The notes under the pieces were generated by a model. That model did not search any database, was not told the DNA's origin, and was given only the letters and a program-made list of their open reading frames with translations. The position numbers were made by a program, and so were the translations under genes. From positions 3,667,001 to 3,731,000 of the forward strand of contig NZ_CP015199.1 of assembly GCF_001648155.1 (NCBI RefSeq): 64,000 nt of DNA, given 5' to 3'. Below, one piece after another: positions 35,763-44,871 of this stretch (position 1 is the first letter of the stretch; every line of letters starts with the position of its first letter). The stretch comes from Chryseobacterium glaciei (GTDB lineage: Bacteria > Bacteroidota > Bacteroidia > Flavobacteriales > Weeksellaceae).

Positions 35763-36617
35763 ATGGAAGAAAATGAATTAACCACAAGAGAAAAGTTAAA
35801 AACCTATTTTGAAACAGGTAAATATCCTACACAAAGTCAATTTGCAGAATTTATAGACTCTTTAAAATTTAAAGAAGATGTATTGACCAATAAAGAAGTG
35901 GCAATCATTGCGAATAGTTTGGCAACAATTGATAACGGATATATTTCCTATTTCGTAAGTGGTATTGGAGATCAAAAATTCTCCGTAGTTGTAAACTCAA
36001 AGGATGAAGATGATCAAATAATCACCATGGGTAATACCAATTCCCAACAAAAACGATACTTCTTTGGTAATGCTCCTTACACTATTAAAGGAAAAGACTT
36101 CCCTACAGAAGGATTAGTGGGAACAGAATATTATTCATTAAGTTATCAAACAAATTATAGATATTCAATAAGTAGACTATTCGGGAACAATTTACCTACA
36201 ATTCCTGATGGATTTGAATTCGGAATGCTGGAGGGTGATTGGCTTAACTTAAGTATTAGCAAGTTAAATTTTGAGCAACAATTAAACATTATAAACACCA
36301 AAATTAAGTTTGTAAATAAAACAGGAGTAACTATTAAATATAGAGTACAAAGTGCGTTATGGGGCGATATATCTAGAAGTGAAGATACTGTTACTAATCA
36401 TTACGATATGTCGGATGATTTAAGCTTCTTTTTTAATTCAGATCTTAGAGGAGTCAATCAGTCCATAGAATGCAAGGTCTTTGATGAAGATAATGGCAGT
36501 CTTTTAATTACAGGTAATTTGAATGCCGGGGAAAACAATGAAAATGTTTGGGGCGGTCAAATAGTGGGAGTCAGAAATGTAAGAATCGAATGTAATTATT
36601 CTGAAAATGTAGACTAA
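35763..36617 (+). CDS. eCIS tail fibre 2 (short)
   Basis: This 284-residue protein has the shared anchor (LKTYFETGKYPTQSQF-AEFIDSLKFKED) but no YadA-like repeats. The middle is predicted beta (GYISYFVSGIGDQKFSVVVN). The C-terminal about 110 residues look like a beta-sandwich (IKFVNKTGVTIKYRVQSALWGD, SIECKVFDEDNGSLLITG), reminiscent of pore-former or lectin-like binding modules, but no family can be assigned. The leader AATATTAAAGTATTATGGA is shared with fibre 1. Confidence 0.72.
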   Translation: MEENELTTREKLKTYFETGKYPTQSQFAEFIDSLKFKEDVLTNKEVAIIANSLATIDNGYISYFVSGIGDQKFSVVVNSKDEDDQIITMGNTNSQQKRYFFGNAPYTIKGKDFPTEGLVGTEYYSLSYQTNYRYSISRLFGNNLPTIPDGFEFGMLEGDWLNLSISKLNFEQQLNIINTKIKFVNKTGVTIKYRVQSALWGDISRSEDTVTNHYDMSDDLSFFFNSDLRGVNQSIECKVFDEDNGSLLITGNLNAGENNENVWGGQIVGVRNVRIECNYSENVD

Positions 36618-36790
36618 AAAAACTGAAAATATTTGAACAAAACCAACATCTTAAAATGGTTTAATATATACACGGAAATTCTATACTTACAAAATCCATT
36701 TATGTGCCGTTTTCCACTTCCTTTCTCCTACATTTCCAAACTAAGCAACGGTTAAAGATTCATTCCTATATCAAACTACCATAAAAATAT

Positions 36791-37018
36791 CTATTGTAAG
36801 GACTTTGGAACAAATACAACGCCAGATTTATAATAAGATTTCGAAAACTCCACAACTACAGGATTCACCAACACTTCACGGATGGCAATATAACGACAGT
36901 GAGAGAGCATCCTATCGTTTGTGATTTGGTTACACAAAGAAATTGCCGAAAAATAGCGACTAGGTTCTTCTATTTCAATTAGCCTAGTGTACAAGAAATT
37001 CAACTTTAACAATACCAC
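36791..37018 (-). CDS. possible small gene or gene fragment
   Basis: A 75-codon open frame on the minus strand in the 474-bp gap between two fibres encodes a protein-like sequence with well-mixed amino acids (for example LIEIEEPSRYFSAISLCNQI and VVVEFSKSYYKSGVVFVPKS). Codon use does not look random, but no family is recognised and it opposes all neighbours. It may be a fragment of a decayed gene. The rest of 36618-37091 shows nothing recognisable. Confidence 0.3.
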   Translation of the reverse strand: MVLLKLNFLYTRLIEIEEPSRYFSAISLCNQITNDRMLSHCRYIAIREVLVNPVVVEFSKSYYKSGVVFVPKSLQ

Positions 37019-37091
37019 AGTTCATTCTTTAAAACAATATGAAATTTTATAGATGATACTATTCTATAATTCTAACACAAAATAAAAATAT

Positions 37092-38915
37092 ATGTCAATA
37101 CCATTAGATACAATATACAGCTACTTCAAAACCGGTAAATTTCCAACTCAGACACAGTTTCAGGATTCGTGGTCTTCATTCTGGCATAAGGGTGAAACTA
37201 ATATCGCAACTGTGGATGATTATGATGAGCTAGGAAATATTTCTGAATTCGGAAATGTTTATAACAAAACTCAGAGTAATGATCAATTTATGTCATTAAG
37301 TGATTTTGTAAACAATGATCAAAAAATTCTGGCTGAAAAAATAGAAGCTTTAGGTTTAACGACTTTAATTGAAGCTGTTGAAACTACAATTTCGCAATTT
37401 GCAGACCATTCAGGTTCATATGAATTTGAGAATAATGATTTTATCGCAATTCCAGACAACAATGGCAATTTTTCATTGTACATGTTTAAAGGTGGAGCAA
37501 AAACGGATAAGACCAATTACCTTCCTACAGGAATTTCAAACGTAACAATCGGAATGGTGGAAGGATTGCAGGCCGCCCTAAATACTAAGATGAATAAACC
37601 TTCAGGAAATGGTAATTTCTTCATCAGAGGACTTGGTTCGGATCCCGTTTATGCGTCTATATCACCAGCTACTAACTATTTATTATCATGGAATGGAAGT
37701 GATTTTAAAGAATCGAACGTATATTACAATACGGGGAAACTTGGCGTAGGCACAACTTCACCCACAGAAATGCTTCATTTAAACAATGGAAGGGTTCGCT
37801 CTAAATCGGTTGTGTTGGATGAAAATAACGAAACACTGATCAATCAGATTACTAGTTTTAACCAAAAGCTTTTATTTACAGACAGTACGAGTACAAAAAA
37901 AACGGTTCTTACAGTTGAAGATTTGCCAACTGAGTTTATGACACTACCGAGTAAACTTACAGAAGCTCAAAAAACTACTTGGAAAACTGAGATGAATGGT
38001 GGTTTTAGCACTGCAAGTATGAGTGTTTTTGTAATTAATCCTGTAGTGATTAAAAAGCAAAATGGAGCTAATTATATTTCTTTACGTGGTGCTAATTTAA
38101 ATTTTAATCCAGCTAATTTTCAAGTTGATATAGTTGATATGGGTGGGAATGTCGTTTTAAATGTGCCGAATTCACAGATTCAGTTGATAAGCACAGGTTT
38201 AGATCTAATTTTTTGGGTTAATTTATTTTCTTTGCCTTTTGGTAGTTACAAAGTGAAATTAAGAAACGGACTTGCTGAATATACCACAACTGTCAATTTT
38301 CAATTGGTAGACAATGTTAATAGTATTGATCCTTCGACTTTATTATGGAATACAAAAGTTTATCAAGATATTGAAACTACTAAAATGTATGCTTCTGGGA
38401 ATACAGTACATTATGCTATTGATGGTAATGTTAAAGCATATGCGGATGAAGCTGTCTTTTTATTTAAAGCTAAAACACAACAGCCAATATTTTCTGCTGG
38501 AGAAGATTTTTATTTTGAGTTTGATGTTCCTGCTTTATGGGTAAATGGTAATACTTCAAGTAATTTTTTTGGTCTATCTGTTATTTCGGATTACAAAACT
38601 CTTAATAATGATATCATTGGAGGCGTTGCATTAGGAGTAAGGGGGGATTATTTGAATTGGGTAAATTTTACAAGCAATACTTCTTCATTAGAGTGGAATC
38701 AAATAGTAAATGTGATTTTGGTAAAACGTGGAAATACTTTAACTAGAATAATTACAGCAAAACGTGCTGGAGCTCTCAATCCTACAACTTTTATTGATAG
38801 TGCAACAATAGTAGATGGACAGGATTTATATATATCAGCGATATTTCAAAATAGTACTTACTACACTCAACAGAAGTTTATGGAAATGAATATTAAAGAT
38901 ATGTACACATTCTAA
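37092..38915 (+). CDS. eCIS tail fibre 3
   Basis: This 607-residue protein has the anchor IYSYFKTGKFPTQTQFQDSW-SSFWHKGE, then IATVDDYDELGNISEFGNVYNKTQSN, a segment also found in remnant form at 38933. Around residues 180-230 a phage-fibre-like stretch occurs (NGNFFIRGLGSDP ... GKLGVGTTSPTEMLHLNNG). The last about 270 residues are a variable binding domain with alternating strands (for example DFYFEFDVPALWVNG). It has no fibre-leader repeat upstream, unlike fibres 1, 2 and 4. Confidence 0.78.
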   Translation: MSIPLDTIYSYFKTGKFPTQTQFQDSWSSFWHKGETNIATVDDYDELGNISEFGNVYNKTQSNDQFMSLSDFVNNDQKILAEKIEALGLTTLIEAVETTISQFADHSGSYEFENNDFIAIPDNNGNFSLYMFKGGAKTDKTNYLPTGISNVTIGMVEGLQAALNTKMNKPSGNGNFFIRGLGSDPVYASISPATNYLLSWNGSDFKESNVYYNTGKLGVGTTSPTEMLHLNNGRVRSKSVVLDENNETLINQITSFNQKLLFTDSTSTKKTVLTVEDLPTEFMTLPSKLTEAQKTTWKTEMNGGFSTASMSVFVINPVVIKKQNGANYISLRGANLNFNPANFQVDIVDMGGNVVLNVPNSQIQLISTGLDLIFWVNLFSLPFGSYKVKLRNGLAEYTTTVNFQLVDNVNSIDPSTLLWNTKVYQDIETTKMYASGNTVHYAIDGNVKAYADEAVFLFKAKTQQPIFSAGEDFYFEFDVPALWVNGNTSSNFFGLSVISDYKTLNNDIIGGVALGVRGDYLNWVNFTSNTSSLEWNQIVNVILVKRGNTLTRIITAKRAGALNPTTFIDSATIVDGQDLYISAIFQNSTYYTQQKFMEMNIKDMYTF

Positions 38916-38932
38916 TAAATCAAAAAAACAAT

Positions 38933-39121
38933 CATGTCAATACTATTAAATATATAAATAGTGAAAATGTACAGTCTTGGAAAACAACGCTTGGAGTAGG
39001 AAATTTTCCATCCAATATAGCTACCGTAGATTATCACAATGAGTTGGGGAACATTGGTGAGTTGGGAAATGTTTTTACAAAGCTTCAGAGTAATGATATG
39101 TTCATTCCTTATGGAGATTAG
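38933..39121 (+). pseudogene. fibre gene remnant
   Basis: The frame reads HVNTIKYINSENVQSWKTTL-GVGN, then IATVDYHNELGNIGELGNVFTKLQSND and stops at 39119-39121. It matches the region just after the anchor in fibre 3 (IATVDDYDELGNISEFGNVY) and in the cassette fibres (HVNNWKSRLGI). No start, anchor or tip remains. It is probably a leftover of recombination between fibre genes. Confidence 0.6.
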
Positions 39122-39140
39122 ATAAATAAAACTTAAAAAA

Positions 39141-39482
39141 ATGATTGAATTATTCAAAGAACATATAGGGACTTTTCTCAGCTTAATAATTACTGGTTCG
39201 GCAGGATGGTTTTTCGGAAGACGAAAAATGGAAGCTGAAGTAGAGGGAATGGATGTGGATAACGAAGGTAAAAAGCTTGGGAATGACGAAAAACTCGTAA
39301 GTCTTTATAAACAAGCTTTGGATGATCTGGCTAATCGTTATGAAGCAAAATTTAAAGAGTTTTCAGAAATTTCCGAAAGAAAGACCAGACTTTTAGAAGA
39401 AGAAATAAATATTCAAAAGCGTATTAATGAACAATTAAAAGCAGAAAATACGATGTTAAAAGAAAAACTAAAAGAGAATTAA
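39141..39482 (+). CDS. membrane-anchored coiled-coil protein (i-spanin-like candidate)
   Basis: This 113-residue protein has one N-terminal membrane segment (residues about 8-25, GTFLSLIITGSAGWFFG), an RRK stop-transfer cluster, and a long charged coiled coil (LANRYEAKFKEFSEISERKT and RINEQLKAENTMLKEKLKEN). Small membrane coiled-coil proteins of this type occur in phage lysis regions as inner-membrane spanins and are also found beside tail genes. Its role is inferred from shape only. An alternative is a structural accessory of the fibre region. Confidence 0.5.
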   Translation: MIELFKEHIGTFLSLIITGSAGWFFGRRKMEAEVEGMDVDNEGKKLGNDEKLVSLYKQALDDLANRYEAKFKEFSEISERKTRLLEEEINIQKRINEQLKAENTMLKEKLKEN

Positions 39483-39576
39483 ATATTCTTAAAATAGATA
39501 AAAAATGACGTTGGAAAAAACAATTTCAGCATTTGGATTTGCATAACGAATTATCTGATTGTTAAAAAAGTAAGAG

Positions 39577-39650
39577 TTACTGCAACTACAGAATGGGAGG
39601 GGTAAAAAGCTTTTATAAGAACAAAAAAAAGATGAATTTTGAACTTTAAA
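39577..39650 (+). repeat. fibre-leader repeat, copy 5
   Basis: TTACTGCAACTACAGAATGG, then GGTAAAAAGCTTTTATAAGA and AAAGATGAATTTTGAACTTT match copies 2-4. It ends 71 bp before the fibre at 39722. Confidence 0.78.
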
Positions 39651-39721
39651 TCAATAAATAATGATTGGATCCAGAAAGAAATTAAACTAATAACATAAGC
39701 AATAAAGAACACAAAAGTATT

Positions 39722-40465
39722 ATGGATGAAAAAAATAAATTAACCACAAGAGAGGAGTTGAAAACCTATTTTGAAACAGGCAAATATCCTACCCAAAGTC
39801 AATTTGGACAATTCATAGATAATTATGTTCATTTAAATGAGTTTAATTTTGGACTGGATGTAAAGGCATCAGGATCTAAGAAGAAAAAATTCTATCATTT
39901 CTATCTCGCTGAAGACATCGAGAAATCAGGTAGAGGGCATCTAAATATAGAAGATAAAGAGGGAGATTTGCCAAAGCAGATGGATAAATATGTACATGTT
40001 TTAAGTAGAGATATAGCTTATAAATGTCTAAGCGTAAAATTATTAAACGAATTAGATATTGATAAATACCAGCCTAAGATCATCATAAAACGCTACAAGC
40101 AACAAAAAACACTTAAAAGTGGTTATGTTAAAAAAGCAGGTTTTTACCAAGAACTTCCATCAGATGCAGAATCTTGGGGTCGACAGTCCGAATATCCTGT
40201 AACGTCTCATGAAATGGTCATAGATATTAATCCCATTAACTATTTCAGACCTTCAGATGATTACAAGGAGTTTTTTCCATCGGGCACATTTAATAGACCG
40301 GGTTCATTTAAATATTCAAAACATCATAGAAAACCATTTTCTCTTATTCAAATGTTTTTAGAAATTGATGTTAATGGAACGAAATTCAAGTCGTCTCCCG
40401 TTAATATAAAAATTATTTTAGGATCGCGAGATGAGCGAGATTTAATCAATTACATTATTAATTAA
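39722..40465 (+). CDS. eCIS tail fibre 4 (short, basic tip)
   Basis: This 247-residue protein has the anchor LKTYFETGKYPTQSQF-GQFIDNYVH. The remainder (about 200 residues) is hydrophilic and Lys-rich (GSKKKKFYHFYLAEDI, IIKRYKQQKTLKSGYVKKAG) without beta-roll repeats. It ends with LINYIIN. The tip domain is not recognised. The anchor places it among the baseplate-attached proteins, so it could carry an enzyme or binding domain instead of a classical fibre. Confidence 0.68.
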   Translation: MDEKNKLTTREELKTYFETGKYPTQSQFGQFIDNYVHLNEFNFGLDVKASGSKKKKFYHFYLAEDIEKSGRGHLNIEDKEGDLPKQMDKYVHVLSRDIAYKCLSVKLLNELDIDKYQPKIIIKRYKQQKTLKSGYVKKAGFYQELPSDAESWGRQSEYPVTSHEMVIDINPINYFRPSDDYKEFFPSGTFNRPGSFKYSKHHRKPFSLIQMFLEIDVNGTKFKSSPVNIKIILGSRDERDLINYIIN

Positions 40466-40504
40466 TATAACTTCAATCAAGCAAGATACTTTATAACGGG
40501 AAGC

Positions 40505-40555
40505 TTTTTGCCCTTGAAATATTGGAATTTTTTGATGTGCAAGCATTAGAATCTT
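40505..40555 (+). repeat. 50-bp intergenic repeat, copy A
   Basis: TTTTTGCCCTTGAAATATTG, then GAATTTTTTGATGTGCAAGC and ATTAGAATCT, recurs at 42437-42486. It lies before the fibre at 40635. It may be the decayed 3' end of an ancestral gene or a recombination footprint. Confidence 0.6.
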
Positions 40556-40634
40556 ATTAATTATTTCCAGATCAGTACAATAAGCTCTCAACCTATTTTC
40601 GCTGATCAATTCATACAACCAAACCTTCAATAAC

Positions 40635-42137
40635 ATGACAGATTTAGAAACAATATTAAGTTGGTTCCGAACCGGCGACATGCCAACACAGGAAGAATTT
40701 CAAGAAACATTTTCTTCTTTTAGGCACAATTATACAAAAATTCCGATCGCAGAAGTTGACGGACTGCAACCATCATTGGAAGAAATTCAAGATGACCTAG
40801 GTAAAAAAGTAGATACCCCTTTAGTAGATGGGAAATTTTATATTAAAAGAGAATCCGGAGTTACCAAAACGGAAGTATTAGCTGATGAGACTCTTGAATC
40901 GGTTATCAATCGGAGAAATTATTCTCCAAAAGAGATAACATTTACTGGTGATGCTGCAACAACGATAAGAGATGGTGCTTTAGGTATGAATACTACCACC
41001 TATTCAATGTATTTTGGAAATATAAATTCGGCTCATACAGGTATTTATAATGCTTCTTTTGGATATGGGGCACTACAAAATGTAACGACAGGGCAAGGTA
41101 ATTCTATGTTTGGTCATTATTCTGGAGGTGCAATTATTACGGGACAGTATAATACATTTTTAGGATATTCTGCTGGATATGATTTTAATAATACTTCTAA
41201 ACAAACAACAGGAAATGTAAATGTAGGGGTAGGAAATAGTGTAATGGCTGCTCTTACATCTGGTTATAAAAATATTGGAATAGGACAGTCGGCATTGGCT
41301 AGACTTACCACAGGAGCATATAATGTTGCATTAGGTCAGTCATCAATGCAATATCTTACTACACATAACAAAAGTATAGGTGTTGGGGCTCAAACAGGAG
41401 CATATGTTCAAGGTGAAAATAATGTTTTTATTGGAACAGGAGCAGGTAGAAGTAATACTGTATCTACGGTAGAGACTGTTAATAATAGATTAGTAATTCA
41501 TAGTAATGTTAATCTTGCACCAAATACTACTATAGGAACAGAAAATTCAACAGATTATACAGCTTCTCATACTAATGGGCTTATTTTAGGAGATTTCTCT
41601 CAAAGATGGGTTAAATTTAATGGATACTTTGTAATAAATCCCGGAAATATGCCTAATGCTCAAGCTGATACAACTTACACAAAGAACATTGTAGCTAAAG
41701 CAGATGGTACTTTTGGATGGGAGGATAAAGTTATAGTTCCTACAGATAGAATTGTTCCAAGATTAAAGATATTAAACTTTACAACAGATGGAATTTTTTA
41801 TAACTGTACAGGATTCATTGAAAACTGTAACCCTAGTGATTCTTTCAGTTCAAATCCTAATCCATTATGGGAAATAATAAGTTTAGGTTCCGGGGGATAT
41901 CCATTACCAGCAGTAAACGTAGCGGGCAACATTTATGATTCCATGACTTCTAAATCAGGTATAGGTGCAAGATACTTTAATGTTTTCTTTAAAATAGAAG
42001 ATCAAGGTGAAAATGCATCATTATGGAATGTAAACAAACCTATTCACTTAGTTTTTAATGGTTATAATAATTCTGATATAAATAATAACACAGTACAAAC
42101 TGTAAAAAGAGTGGCAACTGGAACTTTTAAAAATTAA
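40635..42137 (+). CDS. eCIS tail fibre 5, YadA-head-like repeats
   Basis: This 500-residue protein has the anchor ILSWFRTGDMPTQEEF-QETFSSFRHNY. Residues about 110-290 carry a long beta-roll run (FGYGALQNVTTGQGNSMFG ... NVALGQSSMQYLTTHNKSIG), close to that of fibre 1. The connector TKNIVAKADGTFGWEDK is shared with fibre 1 (TKNIVAKPDGTFGWEEK), which shows common ancestry. The C-terminal about 110 residues differ completely from fibre 1, as expected of exchangeable receptor-binding tips. Confidence 0.8.
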   Translation: MTDLETILSWFRTGDMPTQEEFQETFSSFRHNYTKIPIAEVDGLQPSLEEIQDDLGKKVDTPLVDGKFYIKRESGVTKTEVLADETLESVINRRNYSPKEITFTGDAATTIRDGALGMNTTTYSMYFGNINSAHTGIYNASFGYGALQNVTTGQGNSMFGHYSGGAIITGQYNTFLGYSAGYDFNNTSKQTTGNVNVGVGNSVMAALTSGYKNIGIGQSALARLTTGAYNVALGQSSMQYLTTHNKSIGVGAQTGAYVQGENNVFIGTGAGRSNTVSTVETVNNRLVIHSNVNLAPNTTIGTENSTDYTASHTNGLILGDFSQRWVKFNGYFVINPGNMPNAQADTTYTKNIVAKADGTFGWEDKVIVPTDRIVPRLKILNFTTDGIFYNCTGFIENCNPSDSFSSNPNPLWEIISLGSGGYPLPAVNVAGNIYDSMTSKSGIGARYFNVFFKIEDQGENASLWNVNKPIHLVFNGYNNSDINNNTVQTVKRVATGTFKN

Positions 42138-42822
42138 AATACAGCAATTCAAACAAACAAAGATGTGATTTTCAACTCTACGAGAGGGATTATTAAAATG
42201 GAAATTGATTTATACCAAAACAAGTCTCCCCAAAAAATTACTAAATGAAAATCATAACGTTAATTTAAACTAAAAACCATGAAGCCAGAATATTACAAAA
42301 ATTACTTGTATTCATTTGTGAGCAACTTTTCGGTTGAGGTTTATTATAGTAAACCAATAAAATAGAGTGGAAACATCTTAAAGATGAGCTACACTATATT
42401 TTAAAAATCGAGTAAGATATTCTTTAGCAGGGATACCTTTTGCCCTTGAAATATTGGAATTTTTTAATGTGAAAACATTAGAGTCTCATCCAAGAACAGA
42501 ATAATAGCTTATGGCTGAACGATTATTTTTCTTTCAAGAGTAGATAATGATTCCGTGAGAGCGGAAGATTGATTCTTTAAAAAGTAGGAATTCCAATAAG
42601 AGAAAGACTTTCTAAAAAGAACTGCTTTGGTAGTTTAGGTAAGACTTTCTAACTAATATGAGCCGTGTTTTTAGTGACAAGTTAACAAATTTTTCAAAAA
42701 TTTTAAAAGATCAAAAGAGGATTAATTACTGCATGAGATAAGGCAGGAAACAAAAAATTACTAAGGGAGATAAAGAAGAGTAAATTTTGAATTTCAAAAA
42801 TAAAAAAGACTAAAAAAAACCA
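42138..42822. other. gene-poor stretch with decayed sequence
   Basis: This 685-bp stretch holds the repeat copy B (42437-42486) and a 28-codon frame at 42279-42365 (MKPEYYKNYLYSFVSNFSVE...) preceded by a good A-rich leader but too short to trust. It also holds an open fragment starting DVIFNSTRGIIKMEIDLYQN near 42162. It looks like decayed gene sequence. GAGTAAATTTTGAATTTC near 42778 resembles the end of the fibre-leader repeat and precedes the ATPase gene. Confidence 0.45.
42437..42486 (+). repeat. 50-bp intergenic repeat, copy B
   Basis: TTTTGCCCTTGAAATATTGG, then AATTTTTTAATGTGAAAACA and TTAGAGTCTC, match copy A at 40505-40555 with a few differences. Confidence 0.6.
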
Positions 42823-44139
42823 ATGGAACCAAAACAAATACAAAAATTATTTACTCATTTAGAAGAGGTTATTACATGGCGTATCAACAATTCTTCAGAA
42901 GATTTTAATATAGGAGCACCTAAATTTAAAACTAATGATCATGAAGGCTTTCAATTAGGAGACTATATTTCAGAAAAAGAGCTTGCACATCAAGAAGTTG
43001 TTATTCTTTTAATGGCTTTATTACCACGATTGGATCCATCATTGCTGAAACGCATTTATTTAGAGTCTCCAAATAGTGTGTTGTTCGACTTATGTTCAAC
43101 CAATGAGAATGGCAGGCTCTTTCAACCAACGATTCAGGCTGTCCAATATATTTTAGGTGGAGATAGCATTTCAGAACGACTGAAAACGCTGGATTATTTT
43201 GGCTCAAATTCGGTGTTAATTAAAGAAGAACTTATTGTTTTTTCAAGTTCAGCTCAAGAGCATGCGCCAATGAATAGTCAAATAAGTGTTCATCAGGAAG
43301 CTTTTAATACTATAATTTTTGGTTCAGAATTATTGCCAAAAATGAGCAATGATTTTCCAGCAGAACAAATACATACCCGCCGATCGTGGACAGATTTAAT
43401 ACTTCCTGAAATCACATTAAACGAACTTCAAAGCATTGAGGCCTGGTACAATAGCAGTCAGACTCTTATGGAAGATTGGGATATGCAGAAAAAACTTAAG
43501 CCGGGCTTCCGGGTGTTGTTTTATGGAGAACCGGGAACGGGGAAAACTCTTGCAGCCAGTCTTTTAGGAAAATATACTCAACGCCCTGTTTTTAGGGTTG
43601 ATGTTTCTATGTTGGTCTCAAAGTACATTGGAGAAACAGAAAAGCAATTAGCTAAATTATTTGATAAAGCCGAAAATAAAAACTGGATTTTATTTTTTGA
43701 TGAAGCAGATGCTATCTTCGGAAAACGAACTAATGTAAAAGATGCTCATGATAAATACGCCAATCAGGAAGTTTCTTATTTGTTACAGCGAATAGAAACG
43801 TTTTCAGGGCTTATTATTTTGGCATCCAATTTTAAAAATAATATGGACAAAGCCTTTACGCGACGCTTTCATAGCTGCATAAAATTCAATAATCCAAAGC
43901 ATGAGGAGCGTCTGCGTATTTGGCAACAAAACTTGCCCGAACAATTAGAACTTTCAGATATTGATTTAGAACAAATTGCCAAACGATACGAATTAACCGG
44001 TTCTAATATTATGAACGTAATACAAGATGTAAGTTTAAAAACAATTGCATCAAAAGATCCTAATTATAAGGTAAGTGTCGACATTTTATTAGAAAGTATC
44101 AAAAAAGAATATGTAAAAGAAGATAAAATATTTACATAA
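42823..44139 (+). CDS. eCIS AAA+ ATPase (Afp15/Pvc15-like)
   Basis: This 438-residue protein has an N-terminal winged-helix-like region, about residues 1-165. A AAA+ domain follows with Walker A GEPGTGKT at about 235-242, Walker B WILFFDEADAIF at about 287-298, and sensor/arginine-finger segments (LIILASNFKNNMDKAFTRRF). Every eCIS locus encodes such an ATPase, thought to act in assembly or cargo loading and not found in the particle. It is unusually far (about 25 kb) from the baseplate genes, inside the fibre region. No other AAA+ gene is present in the window, so it is the likely eCIS one. Confidence 0.92.
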   Translation: MEPKQIQKLFTHLEEVITWRINNSSEDFNIGAPKFKTNDHEGFQLGDYISEKELAHQEVVILLMALLPRLDPSLLKRIYLESPNSVLFDLCSTNENGRLFQPTIQAVQYILGGDSISERLKTLDYFGSNSVLIKEELIVFSSSAQEHAPMNSQISVHQEAFNTIIFGSELLPKMSNDFPAEQIHTRRSWTDLILPEITLNELQSIEAWYNSSQTLMEDWDMQKKLKPGFRVLFYGEPGTGKTLAASLLGKYTQRPVFRVDVSMLVSKYIGETEKQLAKLFDKAENKNWILFFDEADAIFGKRTNVKDAHDKYANQEVSYLLQRIETFSGLIILASNFKNNMDKAFTRRFHSCIKFNNPKHEERLRIWQQNLPEQLELSDIDLEQIAKRYELTGSNIMNVIQDVSLKTIASKDPNYKVSVDILLESIKKEYVKEDKIFT

Positions 44140-44193
44140 AAGTTTAAACTTCAATTAGGTTTTCTTTAATGAAATCTGTTGAAAAAAGCGATC

Positions 44194-44262
44194 GGAAGCT
44201 GGAAGAGGGAGGTTGGAAGTTATTATTAGTCTTATAACTTCCTGCTCCCAGCTCCCAACTTC
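44194..44262. repeat. imperfect inverted repeat
   Basis: GGAAGAGGGAGGTTGGAAGT and TAT are mirrored by ATAACTTCCTGCTCCCAGCT and CCC across a short loop. It is similar to purine-rich repeats that I recall from flavobacterial intergenic DNA. It separates the ATPase gene from the lysis pair and may terminate transcription. Confidence 0.55.
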
Positions 44263-44301
44263 TGAACCATATAACTTCGTTTAATTTCAAAAATAAAGCT
44301 G

Positions 44302-44871
44302 ATGAAAGCAAAAATTCTGCTACTGATTATATTCAGTGGCCTCATATTGTGTTGCCGAAGTAAAACTAAAATAGCAACCACTTACAAAGAAGACAAAAAA
44401 GAAACGGAAAAAGTAAAAGTTGATTCCTTGAGCTTAAAGAGCTTACAATCTACCCAAAGTACATCCGCCGATGTTTTACTGAAAGAAGAGAAAAATGAAA
44501 CATCCGGAGAAATCTTAATTAAAGGAAAATCGGATGAGTCCAATCCCTTTGTTTTTCATAATGTTGTTGGAAGCGATACCATTCAAAGTATTTCCATCAT
44601 GGGAACTGCAGAATACGCAATCACTAACCATTATGCAAAGGCATCAAGCAAAAAGATCGAAAATAAAAAAGAAGAATCTACAAATAGTATTCAAGATTTA
44701 TCTCAAATAGCTGTTTCAAAAGAAACAATCAAAGAAGCTAATTCAGTAATTTCTGAAGAAACGAAAAAAGTAAAAATAAACGGATTCGAACTCACTGCCT
44801 GGATTTTCATGACCATTCTTGGAATCACTCTAATCCTCGTCTTTTTCACCTATAAATATTTTAAGAAATGA
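44302..44871 (+). CDS. u-spanin-like lipoprotein
   Basis: This 189-residue protein has an N-terminal lipoprotein signal (MKAKILLLIIFSGLILCC, lipid Cys about 17-18). A charged, helix-prone periplasmic stretch follows, and then one membrane segment at the very end (about residues 165-185, AWIFMTILGITLILVFFTYK), followed by YFKK. A lipidated N-terminus in the outer membrane plus a C-terminal inner-membrane anchor is the layout of unimolecular spanins such as phage T1 gp11, which fuse the two membranes in the last step of lysis. It overlaps the lysozyme gene by 4 bp (ATGA), which supports the role. No sequence family is claimed. Confidence 0.65.
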   Translation: MKAKILLLIIFSGLILCCRSKTKIATTYKEDKKETEKVKVDSLSLKSLQSTQSTSADVLLKEEKNETSGEILIKGKSDESNPFVFHNVVGSDTIQSISIMGTAEYAITNHYAKASSKKIENKKEESTNSIQDLSQIAVSKETIKEANSVISEETKKVKINGFELTAWIFMTILGITLILVFFTYKYFKK

